Origin: Dimorphilus gyrociliatus
Lineage: Eukaryota > Annelida > Polychaeta > Dinophilidae
Length of the DNA stretch: 64,000 nt
Direction: 5' to 3'
Assembly (NCBI GenBank): GCA_904063045.1
Contig: CAJFCJ010000005.1
Location: forward strand, 6,703 to 70,702
This document shows, in pieces, positions 21,420 through 32,794 of this stretch. The translations under genes and the position numbers were made by a program. Each line of letters begins with the position of its first letter. The first letter of the stretch is position 1. Below the pieces are notes generated by a model. The model searched no databases. It saw only the letters and a program-made list of their open reading frames with translations, and was not told the origin of the DNA.

Positions 21420-22559
21420 TTAATCTTTTGCTACAAGAATGTCTGAAATTGTTGTTGGGAGATAAGTTAGTGGAATTATAACATATTTCTCAAATAATCC
21501 AACTGTATAACGATTTTTAGGCCATATTGATAAGATTGCATTCTCATATGCATCAATTACTTCGTGAGTATTGCTTTTCAATCTATGTATCGCTGTTAAA
21601 TGGTATTCCATATCTAATTTTGAAAATCAAAACCTTCCGTAAAAAAAATATTTAAAAATTTTAAAAATATTTTCTTACATTTTTCAACATAGTTCTCTCT
21701 AGTTTTGAATGTATCCTTTGTAAATTTCGAAGCTCTATCGTAACTGTCAAAAACCCGTTTTCTAGTATCATCAGCACTTAATAGACTAGTCCTATACATT
21801 CCTGGTTCAATTACATGAACAGAAATATTCCAGCCATGAGTTTTCAATATAAGCCTTTTTGGGTTGAAAATTTAGTTAAAACTGGTATTGGAAAAATTGA
21901 AATATTTACCCTAAACAACTTGATAGGCCTGATAGACAAAATTTCGACATTGCATATAAAAGAATCTTATTTTGTATCCGTCCAGCAAGGGATGACATGT
22001 TAATAATTCTACCATTCGCCATATGTAACAAATGGAGAAATTTAAATGACATTATTGCTGGAGCAACCGCATTAACGTTTAAAACTTCCCTAACTTTATG
22101 CGGTAGAATCGTCTCCGGCGAACCAAGATTGTGTCCAATAATTCCAGCATTATTCACTAAAGCGTATAGACCATTTTCACCAACTTTTTGACTAACAAAT
22201 TCCCTAAGTTGTTCAATTTCATCGTCATTCGTTACGTTCAGAATGAAAGTTGTCAATCTATTTGAAGAGGATAACGATAAATCTTTAGCTCCTTTTTCAG
22301 TTAGGCAAGTAGCTATAACATTCATTCCTTTATTGTCAAGACGTTTCGCCAATAGATTTCCAAATCCTGAAATTTTTTTTTTTTGTCTGTTCATTACGAA
22401 GGAAATAAACAATTTCAACTTACCAGTATCACATCCGGTTATTAAAACGTATCTATTTTTAATATTCCTTATATAAATAGATCTTATAAAATGTTCAATA
22501 CACCTTAATAGTATTATTAGTAGTAAAATACTTGTTAAAAATCCTAAAGTTGTAAGCAT
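21420..22559 (-). CDS. Short-chain dehydrogenase, SDR9C (retinol/17-beta-hydroxysteroid dehydrogenase-like)
   Basis: Four exons join perfectly: 22559-22424, 22366-21910, 21854-21679 and 21613-21420, with introns of 57, 55 and 65 bp and a total of 320 codons, the usual family size. The N terminus is a membrane anchor (residues 1-30). The cofactor motif is ITGCDTGFGN (TGxxxGxG), the NNAG motif is LVNNAGI, the catalytic Ser is in NMSSLAG, and Tyr/Lys is YAMSK. After it, VIEPGMYRT is typical of the branch. These enzymes use NAD(P) to oxidise or reduce retinol, steroids or similar lipids at the endoplasmic reticulum. The exact substrate cannot be read from sequence. All catalytic residues are present and the gene looks intact. 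It is the clearest metabolic gene in the window. Confidence 0.92.
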
Positions 22560-22914
22560 TTTGCTGTGTTAATAATTTAAAATCCCAATTTTGAATCTTC
22601 CACACAAACTCAAACCATTAATATAAAATATATATTGTATTTGTATAAAAAAATTTCTTATCTATAAATCAGTTATTTATGTAATGAATTGCTCATAATG
22701 GGTGAGATAAGAGAGTGAGGTAGAAAAAGGGGAGGGGAGGCAGGAGGCAGAGGCAACAGTTGTTTCTAATGCGCAGACAACATATGATGCTCATTTTATA
22801 AATTATAAATCAACAAAATCAATTTATAACGTCACCTAGTGATCTAGTTTTAGTACAAATAAAACAACCCCTCCAATTGCCATAAGCAACTTGGATCAAT
22901 ACTAAAAAAACAAA
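22560..22914. other. Divergent promoter region between the SDR gene and the LRR gene
   Basis: About 355 bp separate two divergently oriented genes. It contains a purine-rich GA tract (about 22700-22755) and no repeat ends. The arrangement implies that both promoters lie here. No core element is certain. Confidence 0.4.
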
Positions 22915-24825
22915 ATGGCGTCCAATATTGAATTATCTACACGTAGCGTTCGTAAAAAAATTGAAAATAATGATTTTAACGGATACTCAAAGTTATTTAA
23001 ACAGTTTGAAAATTCATCAAATACAATAACGACATTTAAATTTCAAGGTTATAATTTAAATTATAAAAATTATTTATCAATTGCTCAACTATTTAGCAAT
23101 TGTCATCAAATCGAATACGTTAATCTATCGGATAATCTACAAATTGGAAATAGTTTAATCCTAATCGTAAAACAATTATTACAATGTTCAAATACTTTAA
23201 AATATCTTAACGTAACCGGATGTAATTTAAATTCAAAAATTTGTAAACGTTTTGGTAATTTATTAATTTATTTTACAAATATTCAAGAATTTTTTATTGG
23301 CGATAATCCAAATATGAAAAGAGGATTTTTAAAAATATGTAACGGACTTCAATCATCAACCAATCATCTTAGAAAATTCAGTATTTATAATTGTAATTTA
23401 AACGCACCAACATGTAATTCACTTGAAAAACTATTGATTAATTGTACTCTAATTGAACATCTGAATATTGGCAATAATCCAAATATGAATAATGAATTTT
23501 TAAGTATTTGTAACAGTCTTAAAAAATCATTTAAAAATTTAAAATTTCTTTCATTAAAAAATTGCAAAATTAATGAAAATAATTCAATTGGTGTGAAGGA
23601 ATTATTGATGGAATGTCGTGAGATTATTGGAATATATCTGGATGATAATGAAAAGATAAGTTATGGTTTTTTGGAAATTTTTAAACAACTTGAAAAATCT
23701 AAACAAAATTTAAAGTTTATTTCTTTGAATTTTTGTAATTTAAATGAAAATATGGCTACCAGTTTAGGTAATCTTTTACCAAATTGTTCAGTCCTTGAAG
23801 AACTTTATTTAAAAGAAAATCGAAATATTGGACCAAACGGTTTTTTAAATATTACTATTGGGCTTGAAAATTCGTCTGCTAGTTTAAAAGAATTGGATTT
23901 TGAAGATTGTAATCTGGATGAAAATATGAGTAGATATATTGGAAATTTACTTCAAAAGTGTCATCAAATTGATAGTATCTACTTGAAAGATAATGTTAAT
24001 ATGGGAGATGGTTTAATAGAAATTCTTAAAGGACTTGAAAAATCATCTCAAACTTTACAAGTTCTAGATTTGGAGAATTGTGCATTGGGCGATAATATCA
24101 ATAAATACTTAATAAATTTATTAGATAAATGTTCAAAAATTGAGAAAATATTTCTTGGTGAAAATCAAAATATACAACTTTTTCAAATATTCAAACTGCT
24201 TGAAAAATCTAACAGATATTTAAAAACTCTTGGTTTTGACAATTGTAAAATGAATAATGATGATTTTAATGAAAATCTTGTAAAGTTATTAAATCAATGT
24301 ATAAAGTTAGAAGCTATATATTTTGAAGGAGATGATTGGATAAGACAAGACTTTATAGGTATATGCTCAGGGATCAGAAATTCTTGTAACACGTTACAGA
24401 CCTTGAATTTCGAAAATTGTAATCTCGAGGAAGAAGCATTTAATAGTATTGGAAATTTATTAATGCATTGTCATCAAATTGAAGAAATCTATGTTGGTTG
24501 GAATTTTTATGGTAAAAATGGAATTTTAAAAATTTGTGAAGGTCTTGAAAAATCTTCTACATTTTTAAAAATTATTGGATTTCAGTGTTGCGGTATAGAT
24601 GAAAGCTTATGCGATCATATTGGATTTTTGCTAATGAAATGTTCAAATATTAAAAAAATTCATCTAGCAGACAACTTTATTAAAAATGGATGGATACCAA
24701 TTTGTCTTGCATTAGAAAAATCTTTACAAACTTTGGTTCAAATTGATTTTAGAAATTGTTTTTTAAGTAGGAAAATCTGCAAAAAAATTACAAACCAATT
24801 TGGGTCTAAAATTGTTAGACTTTGA
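22915..24825 (+). CDS. Intronless leucine-rich-repeat (ribonuclease-inhibitor-like) protein, 636 residues
   Basis: A single open frame of 636 codons has no interruption. After a ~35-residue N terminus the protein is built of about eleven ~56-residue double repeats, each with two 27-29-residue LRRs. The consensus is LKxLxxxNCNLN, a GNLLxxCS helix, then IExIYLxxNxNMGxG and a GLEKSS helix. This is the RNI type (alternating strand and helix, horseshoe shape), used for protein-protein contact in the cytosol. No signal peptide, transmembrane or effector domain is present. It is collinear over its whole length with the minus-strand protein at 52774-54696, which marks recent paralogues. No intron is seen, unlike most neighbours, so a retrogene origin is possible. 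Partner unknown. Confidence 0.88.
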   Translation: MASNIELSTRSVRKKIENNDFNGYSKLFKQFENSSNTITTFKFQGYNLNYKNYLSIAQLFSNCHQIEYVNLSDNLQIGNSLILIVKQLLQCSNTLKYLNVTGCNLNSKICKRFGNLLIYFTNIQEFFIGDNPNMKRGFLKICNGLQSSTNHLRKFSIYNCNLNAPTCNSLEKLLINCTLIEHLNIGNNPNMNNEFLSICNSLKKSFKNLKFLSLKNCKINENNSIGVKELLMECREIIGIYLDDNEKISYGFLEIFKQLEKSKQNLKFISLNFCNLNENMATSLGNLLPNCSVLEELYLKENRNIGPNGFLNITIGLENSSASLKELDFEDCNLDENMSRYIGNLLQKCHQIDSIYLKDNVNMGDGLIEILKGLEKSSQTLQVLDLENCALGDNINKYLINLLDKCSKIEKIFLGENQNIQLFQIFKLLEKSNRYLKTLGFDNCKMNNDDFNENLVKLLNQCIKLEAIYFEGDDWIRQDFIGICSGIRNSCNTLQTLNFENCNLEEEAFNSIGNLLMHCHQIEEIYVGWNFYGKNGILKICEGLEKSSTFLKIIGFQCCGIDESLCDHIGFLLMKCSNIKKIHLADNFIKNGWIPICLALEKSLQTLVQIDFRNCFLSRKICKKITNQFGSKIVRL

Positions 24826-25097
24826 AAAATTTTCTAACAATTCATTCAGCCTATTTTTAAATATTAATGAAGAAAGAAACTGTCCAAAGAGGGAGTATTT
24901 TTTAGACTGGTTCCATTTATATTATGATCAAAAGCTACTCAATTAACATTTCAATAAAAAGACATTTGAAATAAAATACAATATAAAGAAATGCCAAGTC
25001 TATAAATATACACACTTTAGAAAGAGAGTCGTTTAAAAATTCAAGTTAAAGTTTCAAATTGTTCTACAATTCAACAAAAAAGACAAACACTAAATAT

Positions 25098-27463
25098 ATG
25101 ATTTTAATAATATTTCTATTGTTTTGTTGTTTAAATAAAGCAGAAATATTTGAAAATGAGAATAATTATTTTTTGGATGTTATCAATGAGACTCAACAAT
25201 ATGCTGAAGGATATTTAAAGATTTTGTTTAAAAAGGAAGTTTTTTCTGTCCATTTTGAATATGAACAGAGAGAATTTCCTTTAATAATAGGCGGAATTAT
25301 GGGATACGACAATTTTTATTCCATTTCCTATGCAACTGATTTAAAAATTTTAACCAAATTTGAAATAGTTTTCATTGGAGATAAATGCTGTTTTCTGTAA
25401 ATAGAAATACCTATTTATTTTTTAGCTTTAGTTTTTAAAAATTAGGCCTATGTTACAATTCATAAGAAAAGTCATTGACTTGTCATTTTTCCATAGAAAA
25501 GTCACTAAGGCGAAGAAAAAACTTGTAAAATTAATTTTAAAATATTTCAAAATGACTTCTCCATGTTGGCAATTATTTTTTTGTCTAATAAATTAATAAA
25601 TCTTAATTATTAAATTTTAACAAAACAGATATTCTAAGTAGACCAACTTCACAGCTAAATGTTCATAAACTCTTCCTAAGAAAAGGGAACAGTTTATTTA
25701 AATTATTTACATTAAATACATACAATAAGAAGAGAATTTGTGAACAAACACTACTCCAAATACAGGAAACATATGTCAATGAATTGAAATTCAATACACT
25801 TGAAAAAGTTCTTTTATTGGTAGAGGATGATGGTAGTTTTACATTTCTATTCAAGTACTCAGAATCAATGGCAAATATCAGTAGAATATATTGCAAACAT
25901 AATGAAATGAATGGTATGAAAATTTCATTCTAAAATTAAACTAAACTACTATTTTGTTTTAAAGAAATTAAGAGAATTTCAAATGGAGTTTCTCTATTAT
26001 ATGCTCTTACTATGGCAGATGATTTAAAAATGTGGAAATATATAATTGCATCTAAATCTCATGGAAAATTACCATTAGCTTTTAGTATATTAATTCATAT
26101 TAAACAATGTTGTTCATTTATTTGTTGGAATATTAATAAACAAGTACCAATAATGTCTACTTGTAAATCAATTGTAATCATATCAAAAGTTTCTTATCTT
26201 TCACATAGAAAAAATCATAATTCCATATAAACAGCTTTCTTTTTTTTATTTTTTAGAAATATTTTCCAATAATACATCCTTGTGGTGACTTAAATACAAA
26301 TATTTTGGATTGTTTTTTTTACAAATATCCAACAATACAAACGAAAAAAATCAGAATTGCAACAACATTTTGTGAACATGATTTTGAAAATAGTTAGTTT
26401 TTGTTCTAGGCCTAAGGCAGGAAGGGAGGGATGTAAAAATTTCTTATTTTTTTTAATACTAAATACCAGCTGTACAAATCTATTTTGCAGTGCATACAAT
26501 GAAGAGTTTAATAAATACTCAATTGCTATTCCATAAATATAGAGAGCAAGACAAATATGATATAGGAGTATTAAAAATGAGATTAAAGAATAATTCATTG
26601 GATACATTTCATGTTCAATACAAAAAGCTGCCAACAAATATATTGATTCAGATTTGTTCAGCAATTGGCTATGATAATCTCTTTTCTCTTGTGTATCCTT
26701 GGAAAATTTCCAAAACGGAAAAAAACTACAAATATTATGATATATTTTCAAAGAGTTTGAAGATTTGCTGTTATTTGTAAGTTGTTTTCCATGTGAAACT
26801 ATTTTTTTTTTCCAACTATTCACCTTGATTGGGAAAAAGTATGAAATATTATTTGAATCAAAAAATTATGATCCAGTTGCACCACTTTTTAAAAAAGAAA
26901 TCTATATTATAAAATTATGTAAAGATGTTTGTAACCTATTTTCAATGATTTTTAATTCACTAAATTGCTATTTTGCAACAATAAAAAGAAAGTTGAATGT
27001 AAAAATTTGAATTTAATTTTTAAAATTATTTAAAAGATATATAATCTTTTTTCTCTTTAGAAATTTGACATGTTAAGTTGTTCGCGTAATTCAGGTTATA
27101 AAAGCTGTAGTGTGGTAGAGGGAACTTCAAAGATGATATATGAAGCGAATATAATTTGTGATAATACAAAAGGAAAATATAGTAATCATCTTTATTAATC
27201 TTTTCTGTTCAATTTATGAAACTGATAGAAAGTATAAAAAATTGACAGGCATTTTTCAAATTGTATACAAAAATTCTTGGCTTGCACTTAAATATGTTGA
27301 ACATTTTGAAATTGGTGTTATTTGCAAATATTTTGGTTTTAATTATGGGAAAATAATTCAAGAATCAAGTATTGCTGAATATATATATATAAATTTGATG
27401 GTTATGAATTCACTTATGTTGACAGTTTTGAAACAATTTCATGTAAAAGTATATCACTTTTAA
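25098..27463 (+). CDS. Secreted/membrane receptor-like protein of repeated SRCR-like modules
   Basis: A start at 25098 gives a signal peptide (MILIIFLLFCCLNKAE). The first module contains EGYLKILFKKEVF and GGIMGYDNFYSISYATD and ends with a donor near 25396. Later exon-like blocks at about 25640-25915, 25966-26221, 26505-26777 and 26820-27010 continue it, with module ends such as ICSAIGYDNLFSLVYPWKI. A block at about 27200-27463 ends ICKYFGFNYGK. The modules match those of the minus-strand gene at 18641-20910. Several block boundaries fit GT-AG introns, but I did not verify every phase. Frame breaks in places (for instance around 26300-26480) may mean it is partly degenerate. The array leads into a membrane-spanning block at 27591, so it may be the ectodomain of a receptor. 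Confidence 0.45.
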
Positions 27464-27590
27464 ATTGTAACTTTAAAAGAAGAAAGTAAGAAATTCCTTT
27501 TTTCTTATTGCAAAAGTATTAGTAAAATAATCATGTGAATCATTAAAAGGATATTAAGAAAATGGCTGCCATATTATTTAGAATGTTCCC

Positions 27591-28139
27591 ATGAAAATGT
27601 TATTGAAAGTAAAAATACTAATATTTCATTTTTTTTGTTTAATTATTCTAATATGTTTGAATTTTTTAACTGATTGCCCCAAAACCTCTGCTTTGCTGAT
27701 CTACGATGTCTGCTATTATACTTTTGAGTATACTAGACAAGCATTAGTATCAGAGATGAAAGAGTTTTGTGTAAAAAAGAATTTAACATACTCTGATTAT
27801 CCAACACTTAATTCATTGTTTGTCACCCTATTCTTATCATATGTCAAAATGCCAAGCGTTGAGAAATTTTCGGAGGATAATCCATTCGGTTATCAAAGTA
27901 AAACCAAACTTTTTATTGAAAACTTTCTATTTGTGTTTTTTTTATATGTTGTTCTAGTCTTGGAGAAAAGAAAATATAGGAGAAATCAATACATTTATGT
28001 GACAACAAGTGGTAGAACAATCAGTATTCCTCCATTTTATAACAAGGTCAGTAAAAGGAATTTGTCAATTTTTCCAATTAGTGATTCATTCTTTTCCTTG
28101 TGCCAAAAAAAAACCAAAACAGATCAGAAAGCGTGTTAA
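27591..28139 (+). CDS. Membrane-spanning block of the same receptor-like gene (possible)
   Basis: A 182-codon frame reads from an extracellular-looking region (YTRQALVSEMKEFCVKKNL) into a hydrophobic segment (FLFVFFLYVVLVL). A basic stop-transfer sequence EKRKYRRNQ and a short polar tail follow. This is the plan of a type I receptor's juxtamembrane part. It follows the SRCR-like modules directly and is interrupted downstream by a Tc1 relic at 28345. The start codon is not meaningful if this is an internal exon. The alternative is an independent small membrane protein. Confidence 0.35.
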   Translation: MKMLLKVKILIFHFFCLIILICLNFLTDCPKTSALLIYDVCYYTFEYTRQALVSEMKEFCVKKNLTYSDYPTLNSLFVTLFLSYVKMPSVEKFSEDNPFGYQSKTKLFIENFLFVFFLYVVLVLEKRKYRRNQYIYVTTSGRTISIPPFYNKVSKRNLSIFPISDSFFSLCQKKTKTDQKAC

Positions 28140-28344
28140 ATATATAAATCAACAATCATTTGAAAATTCTGACAACTATAAACTAAATTGTAAAAGTATT
28201 TTATATAAAATTAAATATATTCAAACAGATATCTAAAACAGAAAATTTTTTCAACAAAGTTAAATTTCTCACTTATTGTTTATTTCAATCATATTGGGTA
28301 ATTTTTATTCTATATGTTTGATGATGAAAATGGGATAAAGATGT

Positions 28345-28760
28345 TAGGAATCTAGTAATCAAGAAACATAATGAATTAGGAAAATTAAGGGCAACAGCAA
28401 GGGCTTTGGATTGGCACCGTCCACTATAAGTGATAGTTTTAGATATGAACCACCATGACAAGAGAATTGGGGTTGTCCAAAGCCTCACAGAAAGAGACAT
28501 TGGCAGAATGAAAAGGATTGTGAAGAGACTTAAAAGAAACAAGGAAAGGGTGACAGCAGGAAAGATTTTAAAGAAATTAGAACTGGATATAAGCCTTAGA
28601 ACAATTCATAGGGAGCTGAAAAGACAAAATTTGAATTATGAAAGAATAAGACGAAGAGACGATCTCACACCCAAGGATTACAAAAGAAGAGAACAGTATT
28701 ATCTTAAAACACCCAAGTATAATTATATAACCGTCACCCTAATCCTGACAAAATATTTGG
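28345..28760 (+). mobile_element. Tc1/mariner-like transposase relic, N-terminal part
   Basis: The frame shows a helix-turn-helix start (LVIKKHNELGKLRATARAL). A stop then interrupts it, followed by LTERDIGRMKRIVKRLKRN, VTAGKILKKLELDISLRTI and RRDDLTPKDYKRRE, the paired-like DNA-binding half of Tc1 transposases. The catalytic DDE part is absent here; a Tc1-like C-terminal piece lies in reverse at 29960-30225. No terminal repeats could be defined. The element is dead. Confidence 0.75.
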
Positions 28761-28763
28761 AAT

Positions 28764-29264
28764 ATGATGGGTCACAATTCCAGTCTGAGGATGAACTACA
28801 AAATGACAAAAATATTAGTCCGAAACCATTGTCTAGATTGTTTTGTTCGGTTTATCAAAATTTGCAGTGTCTGGGTTTTTCAGACGATTACTATATGTGA
28901 CTCTATTCAACGAACAATGAATCATTTAACAAATTTAAAAATATTAAAAATGAATAATTATCCTCTGAAATCAATTTTAAGTAAATCATTCAAGCCATTA
29001 AACAATTTGAAATATTTGTCAATGAAAAATATTGTCTTCAAAATGGAATATTTCATTCAAATAATTAATGGTTTTATGAATATTCAAATTATTCATATTG
29101 ATTTTTTTAATTATTGCTGCTATGTATGGAAAACGTTGGGTAGTAATGTAATATGTAAATTTAAATTCAAAATTTTATACAATTGTAAAAATCTTTTAAA
29201 TTTAAATATTATTGTTGTTATTTTTTGGTTTTTTGGTATATTTGGTGTTATTTTTAGTTTATAG
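28764..29264 (+). pseudogene. LRR-like gene fragment
   Basis: The stretch about 28915-29130 encodes repeats such as LTNLKILKMNNYPLKSI and LNNLKYLSMKNIVFKME, simple leucine-rich repeats of the kind seen in F-box or toll-like proteins. It is not the RNI type of the big LRR genes here. The frame ends in a low-complexity hydrophobic run and the fragment lies among transposon relics. I read it as a leftover exon. Confidence 0.4.
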
Positions 29265-29400
29265 TCAATCTATTTATTTTCAAAGTCAGAAACATTTTTT
29301 AAATATCAGAATATCTTGTTAAGCATAGTATCATTATCAATTTCTGTGTATTTTCTATCAATTTCTAGTGTTAATGTATATTTGAAAGAAATCTTCATAG

Positions 29401-29863
29401 AATCAATATACAATTGGAAAAATAGCATTTTTTGCTCTTTTCTTGGAATACTAATGACATCATCCTTCTATATGCTAAGGAGCATTTTCTGTATATTAAT
29501 TCTGAAGAAAAATTATTAGAGAATGATATTGGAACAATTATTTGTGAAGAGTTCTATAAGAATTTCAAATATTTGAAATGCAGTTTAAAAATTATTTTGG
29601 CTATAAAATATGTTCATGAAAAGGAATTGTCATTAAAAGATTCTCCTAATTTGCATTCATTATTTTATGATGTATGAAAATATTTTTATAATGATAAAAG
29701 CTAACAGATTTCTTTAAATTTTATTTAGAACATGAATAATACCTATTTCCTTTCTGTTAGAGATTTTTGTGTAAAAACATCAATGAGTGAACAAAGAGAT
29801 ATTTATGATTTTGGTATTATATTAAGAAAAATTCTACAAAAACGAAAACATTTTATCTGCTAA
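29401..29863 (+). pseudogene. Kinase-like (pseudokinase) C-lobe fragment
   Basis: Two blocks, about 29401-29676 and 29730-29863, are joined by a short GT-AG intron. They read NDIILLYAKEHFLYINSEE, then IILAIKYVHEKELSLKDSP and finally RDIYDFGIILRKILQK. The order (alpha-helix, a degenerate HEKELSLKD in place of the HRD catalytic loop, and a DIYDFGIIL helix like the DVWSFGI helix F) suggests a protein-kinase C-lobe without catalytic residues. It may be the cytoplasmic end of the receptor-like gene that begins at 25098, separated from it by a Tc1 insertion. Evidence is moderate; the N-lobe was not found. Confidence 0.35.
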
Positions 29864-29959
29864 AAAATTTCAATGAAACAATCTTTTTGGAAAATGTTGC
29901 AAATGTTTAGTATATCTATCTTTGGTAATAGGAGGAGTTTTCTTCAGTCTCTGCTTTCA

Positions 29960-30225
29960 TAACTCTCCTTAATACTTTTTTTTTTTTTTATGTGACCACC
30001 CTCTCTTTTTATACATTTATTAATTCTGTGACCCATTCCGTCATATAAATGTGGTATTAAGTCTGGATTCTTCTCAATAACGTCAATTTATCCTCCAACT
30101 CAAACTGTGGCCCATTGTAAACCATTCTTTTTGTAAGGTGCCAAATATTCACAATTGGGCTCAGAGCAGGGCTCTTTCCTGGCCAATCAATTGGTTTGAT
30201 ATCATTTTTTATAAGCCCTTTTTAT
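29960..30225 (-). mobile_element. Tc1/mariner-like transposase relic, C-terminal part
   Basis: Reading leftward, the frame gives DIKPIDWPGKSPALSPIVNI, then WHLTKRMVYNGPQFEL and a RINKCIKRGG-type end. The DWPxxSPxLxPIxNxW motif is the third catalytic region of Tc1 transposases; the last motif is the usual C terminus. Several in-frame stops and a frame change make it a relic. Confidence 0.75.
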
Positions 30226-30471
30226 TATTCTAGCTGTATCCAGCGTTATCTTGCATTATCAGATTGATATTACATTTAATTAAGTTGGAATTGACAGTAT
30301 AAAACTTAAATAACATCTGTACCTTTTCAAAAAAAAGAATTTACCATGTTAGCTCATTTGAACATATTCAATTTAAAAGATATCTTCTTTGTCATATGTT
30401 TCCAAAAATCTGGTTTTTGTTCAGAATACTTTTCAAAGGAGAATGTCAACTTTATAACAATAGAATCTACA

Positions 30472-30582
30472 GGGTGCAGGAGAAAACGTCCACAAGAGAA
30501 AACATCCACAGGAGAAAACGTCCACAAGAAAAAAACGTCCACAGGAGAAAACATCCACAACTGAGGAGAAAATGTCCATAGT
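30472..30582. repeat. MULE left terminal inverted repeat of tandem 16-17-bp units
   Basis: Units alternate between AGAAAACGTCCACA and AGAAAACATCCACA, five to six in a row. Such subterminal repeats are common binding sites for MULE transposases. The array is mirrored at 32795-32887. Confidence 0.88.
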
Positions 30583-30769
30583 GAAAGAGAATTTTTCTTT
30601 TTAAAACCTTTGGAGATTAAGATGAAAAGGAAAATTGAGAGAATAAATATATAATTTGTATTTATGATATTATGATATGTTGAAAACAAAAACTAAAAAC
30701 TACAAAACAAACTGCAAAAAAATTATAAAAGACTAAGTTTATAACATGGTAACAAGCTAAATGAATGAG

Positions 30770-32449
30770 TTATGACGCAATATAAATGCTGGCTGCCTTT
30801 TCCAATAAATCTGATGCAGATATTAATCTGAACTCAAATTGCTCCCATAAGCCAAAGATCTGACTTTGAATTTTCTGATAAGGCTTTCTCTGTTGTCTAC
30901 ATATCTTTTTCTCACTTAATAATTTCTTGTACAATGGAATCAACTCTGCTTCTCTCTTTAATTCATCAATGATAACATACAATGAAGAATTGGCATGGAT
31001 ATTCCTGTTTAATCTATTGTGCCATCCTTCCAGGTCATTGTTGGTTCTGATTGCTTCACCATATATTGACCAGGTATGTGGTGGGTAATATCCATATAGC
31101 CACTGGTTCTTGATGTAATCAATAAATGGTCCTAAATGAGTTGAGGTTGTCTGTTCAATGTTTTTGAATGCATTTTCAATGATGTTTGATGGCAAAAATG
31201 GTAATGCCATTATTTTTTTCATTGTGTGGTAACACTCTCCTTTTGCCTTATATTCACAAGAGTAGCCCAATTCCTAAAATTATTACATTTCTTAATTTTT
31301 TTGCAACAGATGATGATAAAAGTTACCTGAATTTTCCTATATACAGATTGGGTCCAGTGAAAGACACATCCTTTAATTATAACCTCAGGATAAACAGATG
31401 ACAATGCTCTCCAGATACCTTTTTCAAAATCCACCACAAATTTCATTGGGAAATGTTGATTGGTCAGCTCCTTTATGGACTTTTTTTAAGAATTTTAATA
31501 CTTAAAAAAATTGAAATTAAAAGTATGTGTACCTGAAATAATTTCTTATAAGCTGTCTTTTTCTTTGATCCCATAAATGCAAACAGTAATGGAATTTGTT
31601 TCATTTCTCCATGTTATTTGATGAACTCATGAACTGTGAACAATTGGTAAAATGGGTCTCTGACACATTTAAATGTTCCATCCAAAAACCATATCTTTCC
31701 TTTAGACAGTAGTTCAATTTGTTTGGAAATTATTATTCTGTCATCTTTCATTTTAATATCTTTTACCAGAAACTCATCTGGTATAAATGATATTTCAAAA
31801 TTTGAGTGAATATCTGTCAGCTCTTCTGGCTTGTAAACATATAACCATCATAGGCTAATAGGTCTTTACCTTTTTGACTCATTCCTTTCAGAATTTTGAA
31901 AGTTGGCTCCATATCTACTCTTTTTGATGTTGGAGAATTTATGAAAGAAGTTTCCATCAAATTATTTAAATCCTGTGAATGATTTTCTGTTGTGATTTCA
32001 ATGTTACACCCAATCATTAGATCTGTGCTGTTGTTTTCAACAATAACATCATTATCATCAACATCTGTTCTCATATTTCTATCACTTTCTTTTTCATTTT
32101 CATAAATATCTGGACCATTACCAACAACATCATTCATAGTATTTTGAACTTCATATGTCATCTCTACTTCCTTTTCCACTTCAGAGTTCACTGTTTTGAT
32201 TTGACTAGTAGACAGCTGTTGTAAGGTGACCAAACATGTTCTCTTAGAAATATCTTCACAAATATTGCAAAGAAAGAGATGATTTTCTGTTAATACAATC
32301 ATTTAAAAAAATGATATATGCTATAAAATTGAATTTAACCTACTTTTCATGCATTTCTTGTGAATTATTACCCAATGGTGACATAGTTGACACTTTGCTT
32401 TATGCTGTCTTCCAACCATTTTCTCCTTACAATTGTAGCAATATGCCAT
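30770..32449 (-). pseudogene. MULE transposase gene (defective)
   Basis: The start at 32449 gives a zinc-finger-like N terminus (MAYCYNCKEKMVG, CQLCHHWVIIHKKC, then LCNIC after a short intron). An acidic linker follows, then the first residues of a FLYWCH-like domain (KGKDLLAYDGYMFTS). The frame is lost near 31840, where most of that domain seems deleted. The DDE core follows: FLDGTFKCV (first Asp), an in-frame TAA at 31614-31616, KFVVDFEKGIW (second Asp), GCVFHWTQSVYRKIQ, and TNNDLEGWHNRLNR with the likely catalytic Glu. The C-terminal part is intact to 30770. Small introns appear near 31270-31320 and 31485-31530. The catalytic triad survives but the gene has a stop and a frame break, so this copy is non-autonomous. 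Confidence 0.8.
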
Positions 32450-32794
32450 TATCTATCAGTAAAAAGAGAAAGTTACCCCAAAATGGCTGCTCAAATATTT
32501 TAAAAGAGATTTTATTAATTAAAGTTTTACCTTAAACTGATTCAATTTAAAAGACTTATCAAGAGATATTCTGGTGTATTGAATTTTTTTGATATTGTGT
32601 TGTACTTGTGAAATATCCTTTTCAGATAATATTTGAATCAAACTCTCCTTTGTATGGAACAAAAACAGGAAATCATAAACAGGAAATAGTTCCTCAACAA
32701 AATGGAGAACCTGACATTGCATAATTTTTATTATCACTACAATGTACATACATTATTAATTTTAATTTCCATGGCCATTTTCCCCTATAGACTT

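Noticed and set aside
30472-30582. Regular short repeats that look like a CRISPR array
   Set aside because: Units are contiguous ~17-mers without unique spacers, mirrored at the other end of a transposon. The genome is eukaryotic.
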